Shown: positions 25,031 through 35,542, counted from the first letter of the stretch. The stretch is DNA of 64,000 nucleotides from Flavobacterium terrae (GCF_900142035.1 NZ_FQZI01000002.1:496001-560000); one strand, 5' to 3'. Notes: generated from the sequence alone by a model not told the origin. A program made the numbers and translations.

Positions 25031-27802
25031 TTATTTCACTAACAACTTGTGAGAAGGTGCAAACTTAGTCAAGTTGATACCTTCTACTGCTGCAGTATAT
25101 TCTTCAATATTAGGAGTTCTACCCAAGATCGTTGACAATACTACTACCGGTGTAGAAGACAATAATGATTCTCCTTTTTTCTCAGCAGAATCTTCCACCA
25201 CACGTCCTTGGAACAAACGCGTTGATGTTGCCATAACCGTATCTCCTTTAGCTGCTTTTTCTTGGTTACCCATACACAGGTTACAACCTGGGCGCTCTAA
25301 ATACAACATGTTTTCATATTCTGTACGTGCTGCTGCTTTAGGTGCGTTATCGTCGAATTCGAAACCTGAGTATTTTTGTAATACTTCCCAGTCACCTTCT
25401 GCTTTTAACTCGTCCACAATGTTGTATGTTGGAGGCGCAACTACTAAAGGCGCTTTGAATTCTACTTTACCCTTTTGAGCTTCGATGTTTTTCAACATTT
25501 GCGCTAAAATTTTCATATCGCCTTTGTGTACCATACACGAACCGATAAAACCTAAATCAACGGTTTTAGTTCCGCCGTAGAAAGACAATGGACGAATTGT
25601 ATCGTGAGTATAACGTTTTGAAACATCCGCATTGTTTACGTCTGGATCGGCAATCATTGGTTCAGCAATTACATCTAAATCCACTACTACTTCAGCGTAG
25701 TATTTTGCTTTCGCATCCGGACGTAATGCAGGCTCTTCCCCTGATCTGATTTCGGCAATACGTTTGTTTGCTTTGTCGATTAATCCTTGTAACACTTGTT
25801 TTGCGTTATCCATACCTTTATCGATCATGATTTGGATTCTGCCTTTAGCAATTTCCAATGATTCGATTAAGGTTTCATCTTCTGAAATACAGATTGATGC
25901 TTTTGCTTTCATTTCAGCCGTCCAATCGGTAAATGTAAACGCTTGATCTGCTGTTAATGTACCAATGTGCACCTCGATAATTCTTCCTTGGAATACATTT
26001 TCACCTCCAAATTGGTGTAACATTTGCGCTTGCGTAGCGTGAACCACATCACGGAAGTCCATATACGATTTCATTTCACCTTTGAAGGTTACTTTAACCG
26101 ATTCTGGAATTGGCATAGAAGCTTCACCCGTTGCTAACGCTAAAGCTACAGTTCCTGAATCAGCACCAAACGCTACTCCTTTTGACATACGTGTGTGTGA
26201 ATCACCACCGATAATGATTGCTCTATCATCAACAGTAATATCGTTCAATACTTTGTGGATAACGTCAGTCATTGAGTGATAAACACCTTTAGGGTCACGA
26301 GCCGTAATCAATCCGAAATCGTTCATGAATTTCATTAATTTCGGGATGTTTGTTTGTGCTTTTTTATCCCAAACCGAAGCCGTGTGACATCCTGATTGGT
26401 ACGCACCGTCCACGATTGGAGAAATCGTCGTTGCTGCCATTGATTCTAACTCCTGCGCCGTCATTAAACCTGTAGTATCCTGAGAACCTACAATGTTCAC
26501 GGTTACACGAACGTCAGAACCTGCGTGTAATACTTTTTTAGAAATCGTACCTACCGCGTTACGGTTGAAGATTTTCTCTACTGCAGTCAATCCTTGACCT
26601 TCGTTGTGAATCTCTTTTGATGGTGCGTATACTAGAGGCGCATCGATTCCTAATGTTTTAGCCGCAAACGTTTGTAATTTTTTACCAAAAACGATAGCGT
26701 AAGAACCACCTGCTTTGATAAATTCCATTTTTTGAGGCGTGAATGATCTTGAGATATCGATTAACTCCTGATCACCATTGTATAATTTTTTTGATTTTGT
26801 ATTGATCGTTAAAACAGTACCTGTTGCTACAGAGTATTTTTGCTCTAAAACCGGCTCACCGTTTTCATCACGAACCACTTCACCGTTAGCATCTGTTTTC
26901 TTTACCCAGTTTTTAAGGTCGATACCAATACCACCCGTTACATCAACTGTAGTTAAGAAAATTGGAGAAATACCATTCGTACCACCTACAATTGGAGCAA
27001 TGTTTACGAAAGGCACATAAGGACTAGCTTGTTTACCTGTCCAAAGCGCAACGTTATTAACCCCTGACATACGAGAAGAACCAACTCCCATTGTTCCTTT
27101 TTCAGCAATTAACATAACACTTGCATCAGGATGTTGTGCTTGCAACGCTTTGATTTCTTCCTGTGCTTGAGGTGTAATCATACATTTTCCGTGCAATTCA
27201 CGATCTGAACGCGAGTGTGCTTGATTACCTGGAGAAAGTAAATCTGTAGAAATATCACCTTCACCTGCAATGAAAGTTACCACTTTAATTTCTTCAGCTA
27301 CTTCAGGCAATTTTGTAAAGAATTCTGCTTTAGCATAGCTTTCTAAGATTTCTTTTGCCACTGTGTTTCCAGCTTCATACGCTACTTTTAAACGATCCAT
27401 ATCGGCATCGTACAAGTATACCTGTGTTTTTAACACCTCAGCTGCTTGCTTCGCAATCGCTTCATTGTTTCCTAAAGCCAAGTCCAACAATGCAATGATT
27501 GATGGTCCACCTTTCATGTGTGATAATAATTCGAAAGCAAAAGCAGGGGTAATTTCCGCTACCGTAGCTTCGCCTAAAATAATTTCTTTTAAGAATTCAG
27601 CTTTAGCACCTGCTGCCGTAGTAGTTCCTGGCAATGTATTGTAGATAAAAAACTTTAGCGAATCTTCTCTATTCGGATTGTTTACATCTTTGATTTGAGC
27701 AATAATCTCACTTAACAATTCAGCACCATCAATTGGTTTTGGATGCAATCCTTGACCTTTACGGTCTTCTATTTCTTTAATGTAGTCGTTATAAATATTC
27801 AT
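25031..27802 (-). CDS. acnB: Bifunctional aconitate hydratase 2 / 2-methylisocitrate dehydratase AcnB
   Basis: AcnB is the main TCA-cycle aconitase in many Gram-negatives and also acts on 2-methylisocitrate. The order of domains is B-type: N-terminal HEAT-like domain (residues 1-160), swivel domain (GMGSSRMSG-like KGTMGVGSSRMSGVNN), then the cluster domains with GSCMVHKGDM and RPGCNLCMGNQE holding the cluster cysteines. Length 923 is normal. The start is the ATG of MNIYNDYI at 27802; the longer frame uses a TTG two codons upstream. A TAAATTTG box at 27878-27885 (reverse strand) may be its promoter. Confidence 0.97.
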   Translation of the reverse strand: MNIYNDYIKEIEDRKGQGLHPKPIDGAELLSEIIAQIKDVNNPNREDSLKFFIYNTLPGTTTAAGAKAEFLKEIILGEATVAEITPAFAFELLSHMKGGPSIIALLDLALGNNEAIAKQAAEVLKTQVYLYDADMDRLKVAYEAGNTVAKEILESYAKAEFFTKLPEVAEEIKVVTFIAGEGDISTDLLSPGNQAHSRSDRELHGKCMITPQAQEEIKALQAQHPDASVMLIAEKGTMGVGSSRMSGVNNVALWTGKQASPYVPFVNIAPIVGGTNGISPIFLTTVDVTGGIGIDLKNWVKKTDANGEVVRDENGEPVLEQKYSVATGTVLTINTKSKKLYNGDQELIDISRSFTPQKMEFIKAGGSYAIVFGKKLQTFAAKTLGIDAPLVYAPSKEIHNEGQGLTAVEKIFNRNAVGTISKKVLHAGSDVRVTVNIVGSQDTTGLMTAQELESMAATTISPIVDGAYQSGCHTASVWDKKAQTNIPKLMKFMNDFGLITARDPKGVYHSMTDVIHKVLNDITVDDRAIIIGGDSHTRMSKGVAFGADSGTVALALATGEASMPIPESVKVTFKGEMKSYMDFRDVVHATQAQMLHQFGGENVFQGRIIEVHIGTLTADQAFTFTDWTAEMKAKASICISEDETLIESLEIAKGRIQIMIDKGMDNAKQVLQGLIDKANKRIAEIRSGEEPALRPDAKAKYYAEVVVDLDVIAEPMIADPDVNNADVSKRYTHDTIRPLSFYGGTKTVDLGFIGSCMVHKGDMKILAQMLKNIEAQKGKVEFKAPLVVAPPTYNIVDELKAEGDWEVLQKYSGFEFDDNAPKAAARTEYENMLYLERPGCNLCMGNQEKAAKGDTVMATSTRLFQGRVVEDSAEKKGESLLSSTPVVVLSTILGRTPNIEEYTAAVEGINLTKFAPSHKLLVK

Positions 27803-28122
27803 TTTCAATATTACTTAGATAATACGAATTAAATCGTTTTCGTTATTCTTTGTTTGTTTGTTTTTAAAATTTCAGAGCAAATTTAATCAATAGGAATCGA
27901 ATTAAAAAATATTTAGCATTTCATTAATTTATGGAAAATATTATTTATAAACATTCTATTTTAATGAATATAATTTAATAAAATCAAGAAATCGTATGCT
28001 AAATTTAATAATTCTTAAAAATTGAAAAATAATTTGATAATTTACAAGAAATCTGGTTTTAAAATTGAACTATTTGCAATAAACCAAAGCAATTCTCTGT
28101 CCGTAAAAGATTAAAAAAAAGA
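27803..28122. other. AT-rich intergenic region upstream of acnB
   Basis: 320 bp, extremely AT-rich. On the acnB side a CAAATTTA at 27878-27885 reads as the -7 box TAAATTTG on the reverse strand, giving a leader of about 70 bases. Between it and the stop of the next gene (28123) I see no gene, repeat or clear terminator. Confidence 0.45.
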
Positions 28123-29397
28123 TTATTTAATCACCTTAACAGATTGTCTTCCAGTGTTGGAATGGAAGTTTACAAAATAGACCCCTTTAGGATAATTGAA
28201 TTCGAATTCGAATGCTTTTTTTTGTGGAAAATCTATATCCAATTGCTTTAATTCGGTTAATCTACGCCCCAAGTGATCATACAACTCAATCATCATGTGA
28301 TCTGCATCTTTAAAATCTATAGTAATATGTAATTTATCGCTAACGGGATTAGGATGAATTTTTACTTGCAAAGGAATGCGTGGTACTTCTTGAAATTCAT
28401 TGGTACTCAAAGTACTATCAAATTTATAAATGGTTGCTCCTGAAGCGTATGCTAAATCTTGGTTGATTATAAATATTCGGTTTAAATTGCTTCCTATATT
28501 CATGTTTGTCCAAGTATCACCCGCATCAAAAGTTTCATAAAAACCAGTGTTGTGTCCACCCATCCATCCGTGGTTTTCTGTAATAAAACCTACTGCTTGA
28601 ATATCTGTTTCTGGCGCATTTTTACTTACCCAAGTAGCACCAGCATCTGTTGATTTTATGAATTTCCCTAAGTTAGGCGAAACAGATTCGATTGAACCAA
28701 ACATTACATTATTATTCCCTTGCAATGTTTGCAACTTCCACACATATTCACCTGCCAAACCACTATTAAAGATTTCATTCCAAGTAATTCCGCCATCGGT
28801 TGTTTTAAGGATTATAGCTCCGGTGCCATTTCTTCCTGAAACAAAACCATTATTTTCATCTAAAAAAAGTATTTCAACTAGCCCAGTAGCATAAGCTGAC
28901 ATATTGATATACTGCCACGTTGCTCCTGAATCTGTTGATTTTATAATAAACGGAGGCACATTCATATACGAACCACAACCATATACTGTTGAATTACCTA
29001 CACAATCCAAACCACAAACAGCTCTTGGCGCAGTTCCTATATTAGTTACTTCTGACCAAGTAGTTCCGCCATCAATAGTTTTGTAAAATTTATTATTTGT
29101 CAGCGTTCCAACAAATCCGATATTTTCATTGAGAAATTCAATGTTTCTGAAGTATGTATTAATTCCTAGTGTAGCTTCAGACAATTGTTGAGTCCAAGTT
29201 AACCCTCCATCCGTTGTTTTATATACTGACGCTGTTGAACCATTTGCCGCCCATCCTAAATTATCATTAAGAAAAAACACATCGTCAAATCTGCTTCCAT
29301 TGGTATTCAAATAAGCTGAAGACAATGGATGCCATTGTGATTGTGAGAAACCAAAAACAGATAGTAGTACTATTACTATATTTAGAAAAGGTTTCAT
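28123..29397 (-). CDS. BNR/YCF48-type beta-propeller protein with T9SS type A sorting domain
   Basis: A 424-residue secreted protein. A signal peptide (ends VFGFSQ) is followed by repeated sialidase-like (BNR/YCF48) blades marked by VYKTTDGGLTWTQQ, FYKTIDGGTTWSEV, IIKSTDSGATWQYI, ILKTTDGGITWNEI and FIKSTDAGATWVSK. The C-terminal ~80 residues are a T9SS sorting domain (VKIHPNPVSDKLHI, GRRLTEL, GVYFVNFHS). It should be exported across the outer membrane and anchored or released. No catalytic residues are evident. It starts 13 bases after the MoxR stop, so it is cotranscribed. Confidence 0.9.
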   Translation of the reverse strand: MKPFLNIVIVLLSVFGFSQSQWHPLSSAYLNTNGSRFDDVFFLNDNLGWAANGSTASVYKTTDGGLTWTQQLSEATLGINTYFRNIEFLNENIGFVGTLTNNKFYKTIDGGTTWSEVTNIGTAPRAVCGLDCVGNSTVYGCGSYMNVPPFIIKSTDSGATWQYINMSAYATGLVEILFLDENNGFVSGRNGTGAIILKTTDGGITWNEIFNSGLAGEYVWKLQTLQGNNNVMFGSIESVSPNLGKFIKSTDAGATWVSKNAPETDIQAVGFITENHGWMGGHNTGFYETFDAGDTWTNMNIGSNLNRIFIINQDLAYASGATIYKFDSTLSTNEFQEVPRIPLQVKIHPNPVSDKLHITIDFKDADHMMIELYDHLGRRLTELKQLDIDFPQKKAFEFEFNYPKGVYFVNFHSNTGRQSVKVIK

Positions 29398-29410
29398 AAA
29401 ATTCTTTTTA

Positions 29411-30364
29411 TTAAAATAATTTTTGGATTATGCTTTCTTCAGAAATTCCTTCGGCATCAGCTTTGTAATTCTTAATAATTCTGTGTCTCAAAATTCCTGT
29501 AGCCACTGCTTGAACATCTTCGATATCTGGAGAAAATTTTCCGTTAAGGGCAGCATGTGTTTTTGCAGCCAATATCAGATTCTGTGAGGCTCTTGGCCCT
29601 GCTCCCCAATCTAGATAATTCTTAACAAAATCTGTCGCTAAAGGATTGTTAGGTCTTGTTTTAGAAACCAGTGTTACTGCATACTCAATAACATTATCAG
29701 CAACTGGAATTCTTCTGATTAAATGTTGAAAATCTATAATTTCTTGCGCCGTAAACAATGCATTTACTTGTACGTTATTATCTGTAGTTGTGCTTTTTAC
29801 TACCTGCACTTCTTCTGCAAAAGATGGATAGTCTAATTTTACAGCAAACATAAAACGGTCTAATTGCGCTTCTGGCAACGGATAGGTTCCTTCTTGCTCA
29901 ATTGGGTTTTGAGTCGCCAACACAAAGAATGGCAAATCTAATTTATAATGATGACCTGCAATAGTCACCGCTTTTTCTTGCATTGCTTCAAGAAGCGCAG
30001 CTTGTGTTTTAGGGGGTGTTCTATTGATCTCATCAGCCAAAATGATATTGGAAAATATTGGTCCTTTGATAAACTTAAAAGAACGATTTTCATCTAGAAT
30101 TTCACTTCCTAAAATATCTGAAGGCATTAAATCTGGTGTAAACTGAATACGTTTAAAATCTAAACCTAAAGCTTGAGAAATCGTATTAACCATTAACGTT
30201 TTAGCTAGTCCTGGCACACCCACTAATAAAGCATGACCACCAGAAAATACACTCAATACAATTTGATTAACAACCTCTTCCTGACCAACAATAATTTTTG
30301 ATATTTCTTTTTTAAGCTCTTTTTGTTTTTGAACTAAATTTTGAATTGCAGCAACATCAGACAT
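29411..30364 (-). CDS. MoxR family AAA+ ATPase
   Basis: A 317-residue AAA+ ATPase of the MoxR/RavA class, chaperone-like enzymes that remodel or activate partner proteins. Walker A is GVPGLAKT, Walker B ILADEINRTPPKTQAALLEAMQE, sensor 1 FVLATQNPIEQEG, and the sensor 2 region GAGPRASQNLI. MoxR genes usually precede a DUF58/VWA (Bat) cluster; here the downstream gene is a T9SS cargo instead, so the usual partners are absent from this window. Confidence 0.95.
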   Translation of the reverse strand: MSDVAAIQNLVQKQKELKKEISKIIVGQEEVVNQIVLSVFSGGHALLVGVPGLAKTLMVNTISQALGLDFKRIQFTPDLMPSDILGSEILDENRSFKFIKGPIFSNIILADEINRTPPKTQAALLEAMQEKAVTIAGHHYKLDLPFFVLATQNPIEQEGTYPLPEAQLDRFMFAVKLDYPSFAEEVQVVKSTTTDNNVQVNALFTAQEIIDFQHLIRRIPVADNVIEYAVTLVSKTRPNNPLATDFVKNYLDWGAGPRASQNLILAAKTHAALNGKFSPDIEDVQAVATGILRHRIIKNYKADAEGISEESIIQKLF

Positions 30365-30384
30365 CTTGGAATATATTTAAATTA

Positions 30385-30423
30385 AAAAGAGTTAGCTTAT
30401 ACTTTGATAAAACTAACTCTTTT
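30385..30423 (-). terminator. Terminator between the parvulin gene and moxR
   Basis: AAAAGAGTTAG pairs with CTAACTCTTTT (17-base loop) followed by T residues on the reverse strand, 20 bases after the parvulin stop. Confidence 0.75.
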
Positions 30424-30442
30424 CTCTGAATTAATAAAATAA

Positions 30443-31801
30443 TTATTTTTTTAACCAGTTATTAGTAAATGCACAATCACGGTATTCACCATTGATTTTA
30501 ACATGGGTTTCTTTGATTTTTTCCTCAGACCATTTAGCAATTTCTTTTAATTGCTTTTCTTTCAATGCTAATTCTTTTAATCGAGTATAATCTTTAGAAT
30601 AATCAGCTGTGTGTTCTTCGAATTTATTTTTTACTGCCATTATTTTATAGAACTTACCAGTAGGCTCTTCGTCTAATGTAGGATATGAAACATCTCCGTC
30701 CTTCAAATTAGCAACTATACTATATAAACTAGGGTCCATCTTAGTTAATTCGAAACGCTTGTCTTGAGTTTTAGGATTCGTTAAAACACCTCCATCATTT
30801 CTAGTTTCTTTTTGATCTGACATTGTACGTGCTGCCTCTTCGAAAGTAATCTCTTTATCTAAAATTCTTTTTCTGATTAAATCAATTTTTTCTTTTGCCG
30901 CTTTCATTGCTTCATTTGAAACTTTTGGTTTAATCAAAATATGTCTTACATCAATTTCTTGACCTCTAACTTTTTCTAAATAAATAATATGATATCCAAA
31001 TTCGGTTTTAAATGGCTCCGAAATTTCACCTTCTTGTAAACTAAACGCCACATCTTTGAACTCTTTAACAAATTGTGTTTTACGATTCATTTTGTAAAAA
31101 CCTCCTGAGGATCTTGAAGCATCATCCTCAGTATACAGAACTGCTTTACTAAAAAAACTTGAATTGTTTTCTAGTATATCTTTTTTAAATCCTTTTAGTT
31201 GATCTATAACAGCTTGTTCAGCTTCTTTAGAAACCTGTGGCTTAACAACAATTTGAGCTAATTCCATTTCGGCACCAAAAACCGGCAAATCTTCTTTTGG
31301 GATTTTCTTGAAGAAATCACGAACTTCCTCTGGAGTAATAGTAACATTATCAACTATCTTTTTCTGCATCTCAGCAGTTAACTTATTAGTTTTAATAATC
31401 TCAAAAAGCTCAGTTCTAAAATCTTGTTCACTACTCTTTTTGAAATATTCGATTACTTTATCCATAGAACCTAACTGTTCTACCATATAACTTACCTGCT
31501 CTTCAAGTTTTGAATTTACTTCGGCGTCAGTAACCACAATACTATCTTGAATTGCCTGATGAGCATATAATTTTTCACCAAGTAATTTATCAAGCATCTC
31601 ACATCTTGAGATTTCCTTTATATCAATTCCTTGAGTTTTTAATTCTAAATATGTTTTATCAATATCAGAATCTAAAATCACATAATCACCCACAACGCCT
31701 ATAACACCATCAACTTTAACTTTTTTATCTTGGGCATGTCCCAAAAAAGAAGTTATCAAAACTGCAATGATTACGCTTATTTTACTTTTTAAAATCTCCA
31801 T
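30443..31801 (-). CDS. SurA-like periplasmic peptidyl-prolyl isomerase
   Basis: A 452-residue exported foldase for outer membrane protein biogenesis. A signal peptide (ends SFLGHAQ) precedes a SurA-type N-terminal domain (VDGVIGVVGDYVILDSDIDKTYLE). Two parvulin domains follow (about 175-275 and 285-385), with GGFYKMNRKTQFVKEFKDVAFSLQEGEISEPFKTEFGYHIIYLEK and then VRHILIKPKVS ... RNDGGVLTNP. The gene follows the larger parvulin gene by 22 bases and is likely cotranscribed. Confidence 0.92.
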   Translation of the reverse strand: MEILKSKISVIIAVLITSFLGHAQDKKVKVDGVIGVVGDYVILDSDIDKTYLELKTQGIDIKEISRCEMLDKLLGEKLYAHQAIQDSIVVTDAEVNSKLEEQVSYMVEQLGSMDKVIEYFKKSSEQDFRTELFEIIKTNKLTAEMQKKIVDNVTITPEEVRDFFKKIPKEDLPVFGAEMELAQIVVKPQVSKEAEQAVIDQLKGFKKDILENNSSFFSKAVLYTEDDASRSSGGFYKMNRKTQFVKEFKDVAFSLQEGEISEPFKTEFGYHIIYLEKVRGQEIDVRHILIKPKVSNEAMKAAKEKIDLIRKRILDKEITFEEAARTMSDQKETRNDGGVLTNPKTQDKRFELTKMDPSLYSIVANLKDGDVSYPTLDEEPTGKFYKIMAVKNKFEEHTADYSKDYTRLKELALKEKQLKEIAKWSEEKIKETHVKINGEYRDCAFTNNWLKK

Positions 31802-31823
31802 TCTTCTTATTTATTTCTCTCTT

Positions 31824-33800
31824 TTATTTTTTCATTTCTGCTTTTAATCTTGCAAAAACATCTTGATTAACTGATACCTTGAACTCGTTTTTAAGTTCAG
31901 AAACCCAATTATCTTCTAAATATTGTTGGTAGTCATTAATTACCTTACCTCTAGATTCATCAATAGTTTTAGCACCTGCTGGCATAACCTTAAGAACTTT
32001 ATTCACAAAATAATGATCTTTATCCTTATAAACATTTGAGATACCTTCTTTTAACTCTAAACCTTTTGGTAAATTTTCCGCTCCCTCTTCAAAAGTTTCT
32101 TGTTTAATCATGATATCAACCACGCCATTTTTATTAAATTTTTCCTTAATTGCTTCGATAGCCACTTCACTTTTAAGCATTTTACGAGCTTGTTTTACAA
32201 TATCTTCTTTAGCAGATGATGCGACTAAAACATCTCCTCTTTTTTTCCATTGGTATTTTGCTCTATTTGCTTCAAAATAATTTTTCAATCCAACGGTATC
32301 TTGTTTCGCTTTGTTCCAAATTTCTTTTTCCATTAAGTCAAACAACAACAAACCATCTCTATACTCTTCTACAACATTAGCGAACTCAGGAAATTCATTT
32401 TCTAAATTTTCATTGTAGTATAGATTTAATTGATTGTCTACAAATTTTGAATACAAGAAATCAACTAATTTTCCAATAGGTTTAATTTGATACTTACTTT
32501 TTTGTTGTGATTCCAGATCTCTTAAAAAAGGTACTGCTCTAATTGATTTATTTTCAATTTTAAGTAATTCTACATTAAAATCTTTTAAGTCTGTTGGTAA
32601 TTCCCATTTTTCATCATAAAATGTATTATTTACAAGACTTTTAACTTTAGCCAATATTTTAGCATCAGTAACAACTTTATACTTTTTATGTAACTTTTCA
32701 GTCAGTGAGTTAGTTATTAATCTAGAACGATCATCTTTACGAATTTTGCCGTCTAACTCACGTTCCATTTCTGATTGACTTTTTATAGGATGTTTTTCGA
32801 TTAACTTCACTATATGCCATCCAAATTGACTTTCGAAAGGTTTAGAATAATCTCCAACATTAACTAATCCAAAAGAAGTGTTTTCAAATTCTTCAGAACT
32901 TAATTGACCCGCAGCAAAACGAGGTAAAACCCCACCTCTAGGTGCTGAATTTTTATCTTGTGAAAATTGATTTGCTAAGGCTTCAAAATTTTCACCTTGC
33001 TTTAATTTAGCATATATTTCTTCTATTGTTTTTTTAGGCTTTTCAATTTCAGATGGTTCATCTGTTACTGTTGTAGGTTTTAAAATCATTATATGAGCAA
33101 CAGTTATTTCTCCCTTATTGTCTCGAATATCTTTAACTTTAACTAAATGATACCCAAATTTAGTTCTAACTGGCATAGAAATTTCACCAACCTTAGTTTT
33201 ATAAGCCGCAGATTCAAAAGGATACACCATTCTAAACGCTGTAAAGTAACCTAAATCTCCTTTATTCTCCTTAGCTGATGGATCTTGAGAGTATTTTTGA
33301 GCTGCTTCTTCAAAATTTTCGCCAGCAATTATTTTTTTTCGAATGTCTAATGCTTGGTTGTAAGCTTTCAAAGTATCTGCAGGAGCGGCATTCTCATCTA
33401 CAGTTATTAGTATATGTGATGCTCTAACTTCTTTTAGTAAACGAGCATAACCTTCATCGATTAATGCTTTTGTAACTTTAGTATCAGATGTATAATTTTT
33501 AGATAATTGAGTACGGTATGAATTAAGTTCACTAATGTACTTTGAATTATACTGCAAACCTAATTTGTTCGCTTTGTTAATCTTGAGCTTATAACCAATA
33601 AATAACTCCAAGTATTTATCTAAGTCTTTTTGAGATTCATCTTTAACTAAGTCAATATTCTTATTATACACTCTAGAAAATTCATCTGTATAATAGGGCT
33701 TATCATCTATTGAAAAAAGAACTTCTTTTTTGGTTTCTTGCGCATAAGTAATTGCATTAATCACTAAGGCAACACCTAAAATCAACTTATTAATTTTCAT
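31824..33800 (-). CDS. Periplasmic peptidyl-prolyl isomerase with two parvulin domains
   Basis: A 658-residue exported protein. After a signal peptide (ends NAITYAQ) comes an N-terminal chaperone-like segment, then two parvulin (rotamase) domains: the first near residues 120-220 (VRASHILITVDENAAPADT ... GYFTAFRMVYPFESAAY ... FGYHLVKV), the second near 225-340 (VAHIMILKPT ... GGVLPRFAAGQ ... FGWHIVKLIEK). The remaining ~310 residues are charged and unassigned. It should assist folding of envelope proteins, together with the adjacent SurA-like protein. Confidence 0.9.
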   Translation of the reverse strand: MKINKLILGVALVINAITYAQETKKEVLFSIDDKPYYTDEFSRVYNKNIDLVKDESQKDLDKYLELFIGYKLKINKANKLGLQYNSKYISELNSYRTQLSKNYTSDTKVTKALIDEGYARLLKEVRASHILITVDENAAPADTLKAYNQALDIRKKIIAGENFEEAAQKYSQDPSAKENKGDLGYFTAFRMVYPFESAAYKTKVGEISMPVRTKFGYHLVKVKDIRDNKGEITVAHIMILKPTTVTDEPSEIEKPKKTIEEIYAKLKQGENFEALANQFSQDKNSAPRGGVLPRFAAGQLSSEEFENTSFGLVNVGDYSKPFESQFGWHIVKLIEKHPIKSQSEMERELDGKIRKDDRSRLITNSLTEKLHKKYKVVTDAKILAKVKSLVNNTFYDEKWELPTDLKDFNVELLKIENKSIRAVPFLRDLESQQKSKYQIKPIGKLVDFLYSKFVDNQLNLYYNENLENEFPEFANVVEEYRDGLLLFDLMEKEIWNKAKQDTVGLKNYFEANRAKYQWKKRGDVLVASSAKEDIVKQARKMLKSEVAIEAIKEKFNKNGVVDIMIKQETFEEGAENLPKGLELKEGISNVYKDKDHYFVNKVLKVMPAGAKTIDESRGKVINDYQQYLEDNWVSELKNEFKVSVNQDVFARLKAEMKK

Positions 33801-33923
33801 TGTTTAGAAATTATTTACAGTGGTTTTGGTATGTTTTTTTAAATAACGAACAAAAATAACAATTCGCTTATATTATCCAACTATATAAATAGGTATTAAC
33901 AAAAATTTATTAACGAAAAATAG

Positions 33924-33931
33924 TATTTTTG
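33924..33931 (+). promoter_or_regulatory. -7 box of prfC
   Basis: TATTTTTG, 22 bases before the ATG at 33953. Since this box lies inside the longest open frame (33929 onward), it argues that translation starts at 33953. Confidence 0.6.
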
Positions 33932-33952
33932 CAAACCATTTTAATTCACATT

Positions 33953-35542
33953 ATGAGTTTTTTAAAAGAAATACAACGCAGAAGAACATTTGGTATTATA
34001 TCCCATCCCGATGCTGGTAAAACAACACTTACAGAAAAGTTACTTTTATTTGGTGGTGCAATTCAAGAAGCAGGTGCCGTAAAAAGTAATAAAATTAAAA
34101 AAGGTGCTACATCTGACTTCATGGAAATTGAGCGTCAAAGAGGAATTTCAGTGGCAACTTCAGTATTAGCATTTAATTATAAAGACAAAAAAATCAACAT
34201 TCTTGATACTCCAGGTCACAAGGATTTTGCAGAAGATACATTTAGAACCCTAACCGCAGTTGATAGTGTGATTGTAGTGGTTGACGTTGCCAAAGGGGTT
34301 GAGGAACAAACAGAGAAACTAGTAGAAGTTTGTCGTATGCGCCACATTCCTATTATTGTTTTCATCAACAAATTAGACCGTGAAGGTAAAGATGCTTTTG
34401 ATTTGATGGACGAAGTGGAGAAAAAACTTGGTCTTCATGTCACACCATTGAGTTTCCCTATTGGAATGGGATACGATTTTAAAGGAATCTATAACATTTG
34501 GGAAAAGAACATCAATCTTTTTGAAGGAGATAGCCGTAAAAACATTGAAGAAACCATTGCTTTTGAAGATGTAAACAATCCTGAACTTGAAAAAATCATT
34601 GGCGAAAAACCAGCAAATAAACTTAGAGAAGAATTAGAATTAATCAGTGAAGTTTATCCTCCGTTTGATAGAGAAGCTTATTTAAAAGGTAATTTACAAC
34701 CTGTATTTTTTGGTTCTGCTTTGAACAATTTTGGAGTTCGTGAGTTATTGGATTGTTTTATTGATATTGCTCCTTCCCCACGTCCAAAGGATTCAGACAC
34801 TCGTGAAGTAAAACCAGACGAAAATAAATTCTCTGGATTTGTATTTAAAATTCATGCTAACATGGATCCAAAACACCGTGATCGTTTAGCATTTATCAAA
34901 ATTGTTTCTGGTACTTTTGAAAGAAACAAACCATATTTACATGTTCGTCATGGAAAGAATTTAAAATTCTCTAGTCCGAATGCTTTTTTTGCTGAGAAAA
35001 AAGAAATTGTCGATATTTCATATCCTGGAGACATTGTTGGTTTACATGATACAGGTAACTTTAAAATTGGTGATACTTTGACTGAAGGTGAACAAATGAG
35101 TTTTAAAGGAATTCCTAGTTTCTCTCCAGAGCATTTCCGTTACATCAACAATGCCGATCCTTTGAAGGCAAAACAATTAGAAAAAGGGGTTGACCAATTA
35201 ATGGATGAAGGTGTGGCTCAGTTGTTTACTTTAGAGATGAATAATCGTAAAGTAATTGGAACTGTTGGAGCTCTTCAATACGAAGTTATTCAATATCGTT
35301 TAGAACATGAATACGGAGCAAAATGTACGTATGAAAACTTCCCTGCTTATAAAGCCTGTTGGGTAAAACCAGAAGATCCTAAAAACGAAGAATTTGCAGA
35401 ATTTAAACGTATCAAGCAAAAGTTTTTAGCTAAGGACAAATACGGTCAATTGGTTTTCTTAGCCGATTCTGATTTTTCAATTCAAATGACACAAAGCAAA
35501 TATCCGAGTGTGAAATTATTTTTTACTTCGGAGTTTGAGTAA
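33953..35542 (+). CDS. prfC: Peptide chain release factor 3
   Basis: RF3 is the GTPase that recycles RF1/RF2 from the ribosome after termination. The G1 P-loop is SHPDAGKTTLTEK, switch I has QRGISVATSV, G3 is DTPGHKDFAEDT and G4 NKLDREGKD, followed by the RF3-specific domains ending in SIQMTQSKYPSVKLFFTSEF. Length 529 is normal. The start MSFLKEIQRRRTFGIISH fits the family N-terminus, and the promoter position supports it. Confidence 0.96.
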   Translation: MSFLKEIQRRRTFGIISHPDAGKTTLTEKLLLFGGAIQEAGAVKSNKIKKGATSDFMEIERQRGISVATSVLAFNYKDKKINILDTPGHKDFAEDTFRTLTAVDSVIVVVDVAKGVEEQTEKLVEVCRMRHIPIIVFINKLDREGKDAFDLMDEVEKKLGLHVTPLSFPIGMGYDFKGIYNIWEKNINLFEGDSRKNIEETIAFEDVNNPELEKIIGEKPANKLREELELISEVYPPFDREAYLKGNLQPVFFGSALNNFGVRELLDCFIDIAPSPRPKDSDTREVKPDENKFSGFVFKIHANMDPKHRDRLAFIKIVSGTFERNKPYLHVRHGKNLKFSSPNAFFAEKKEIVDISYPGDIVGLHDTGNFKIGDTLTEGEQMSFKGIPSFSPEHFRYINNADPLKAKQLEKGVDQLMDEGVAQLFTLEMNNRKVIGTVGALQYEVIQYRLEHEYGAKCTYENFPAYKACWVKPEDPKNEEFAEFKRIKQKFLAKDKYGQLVFLADSDFSIQMTQSKYPSVKLFFTSEFE

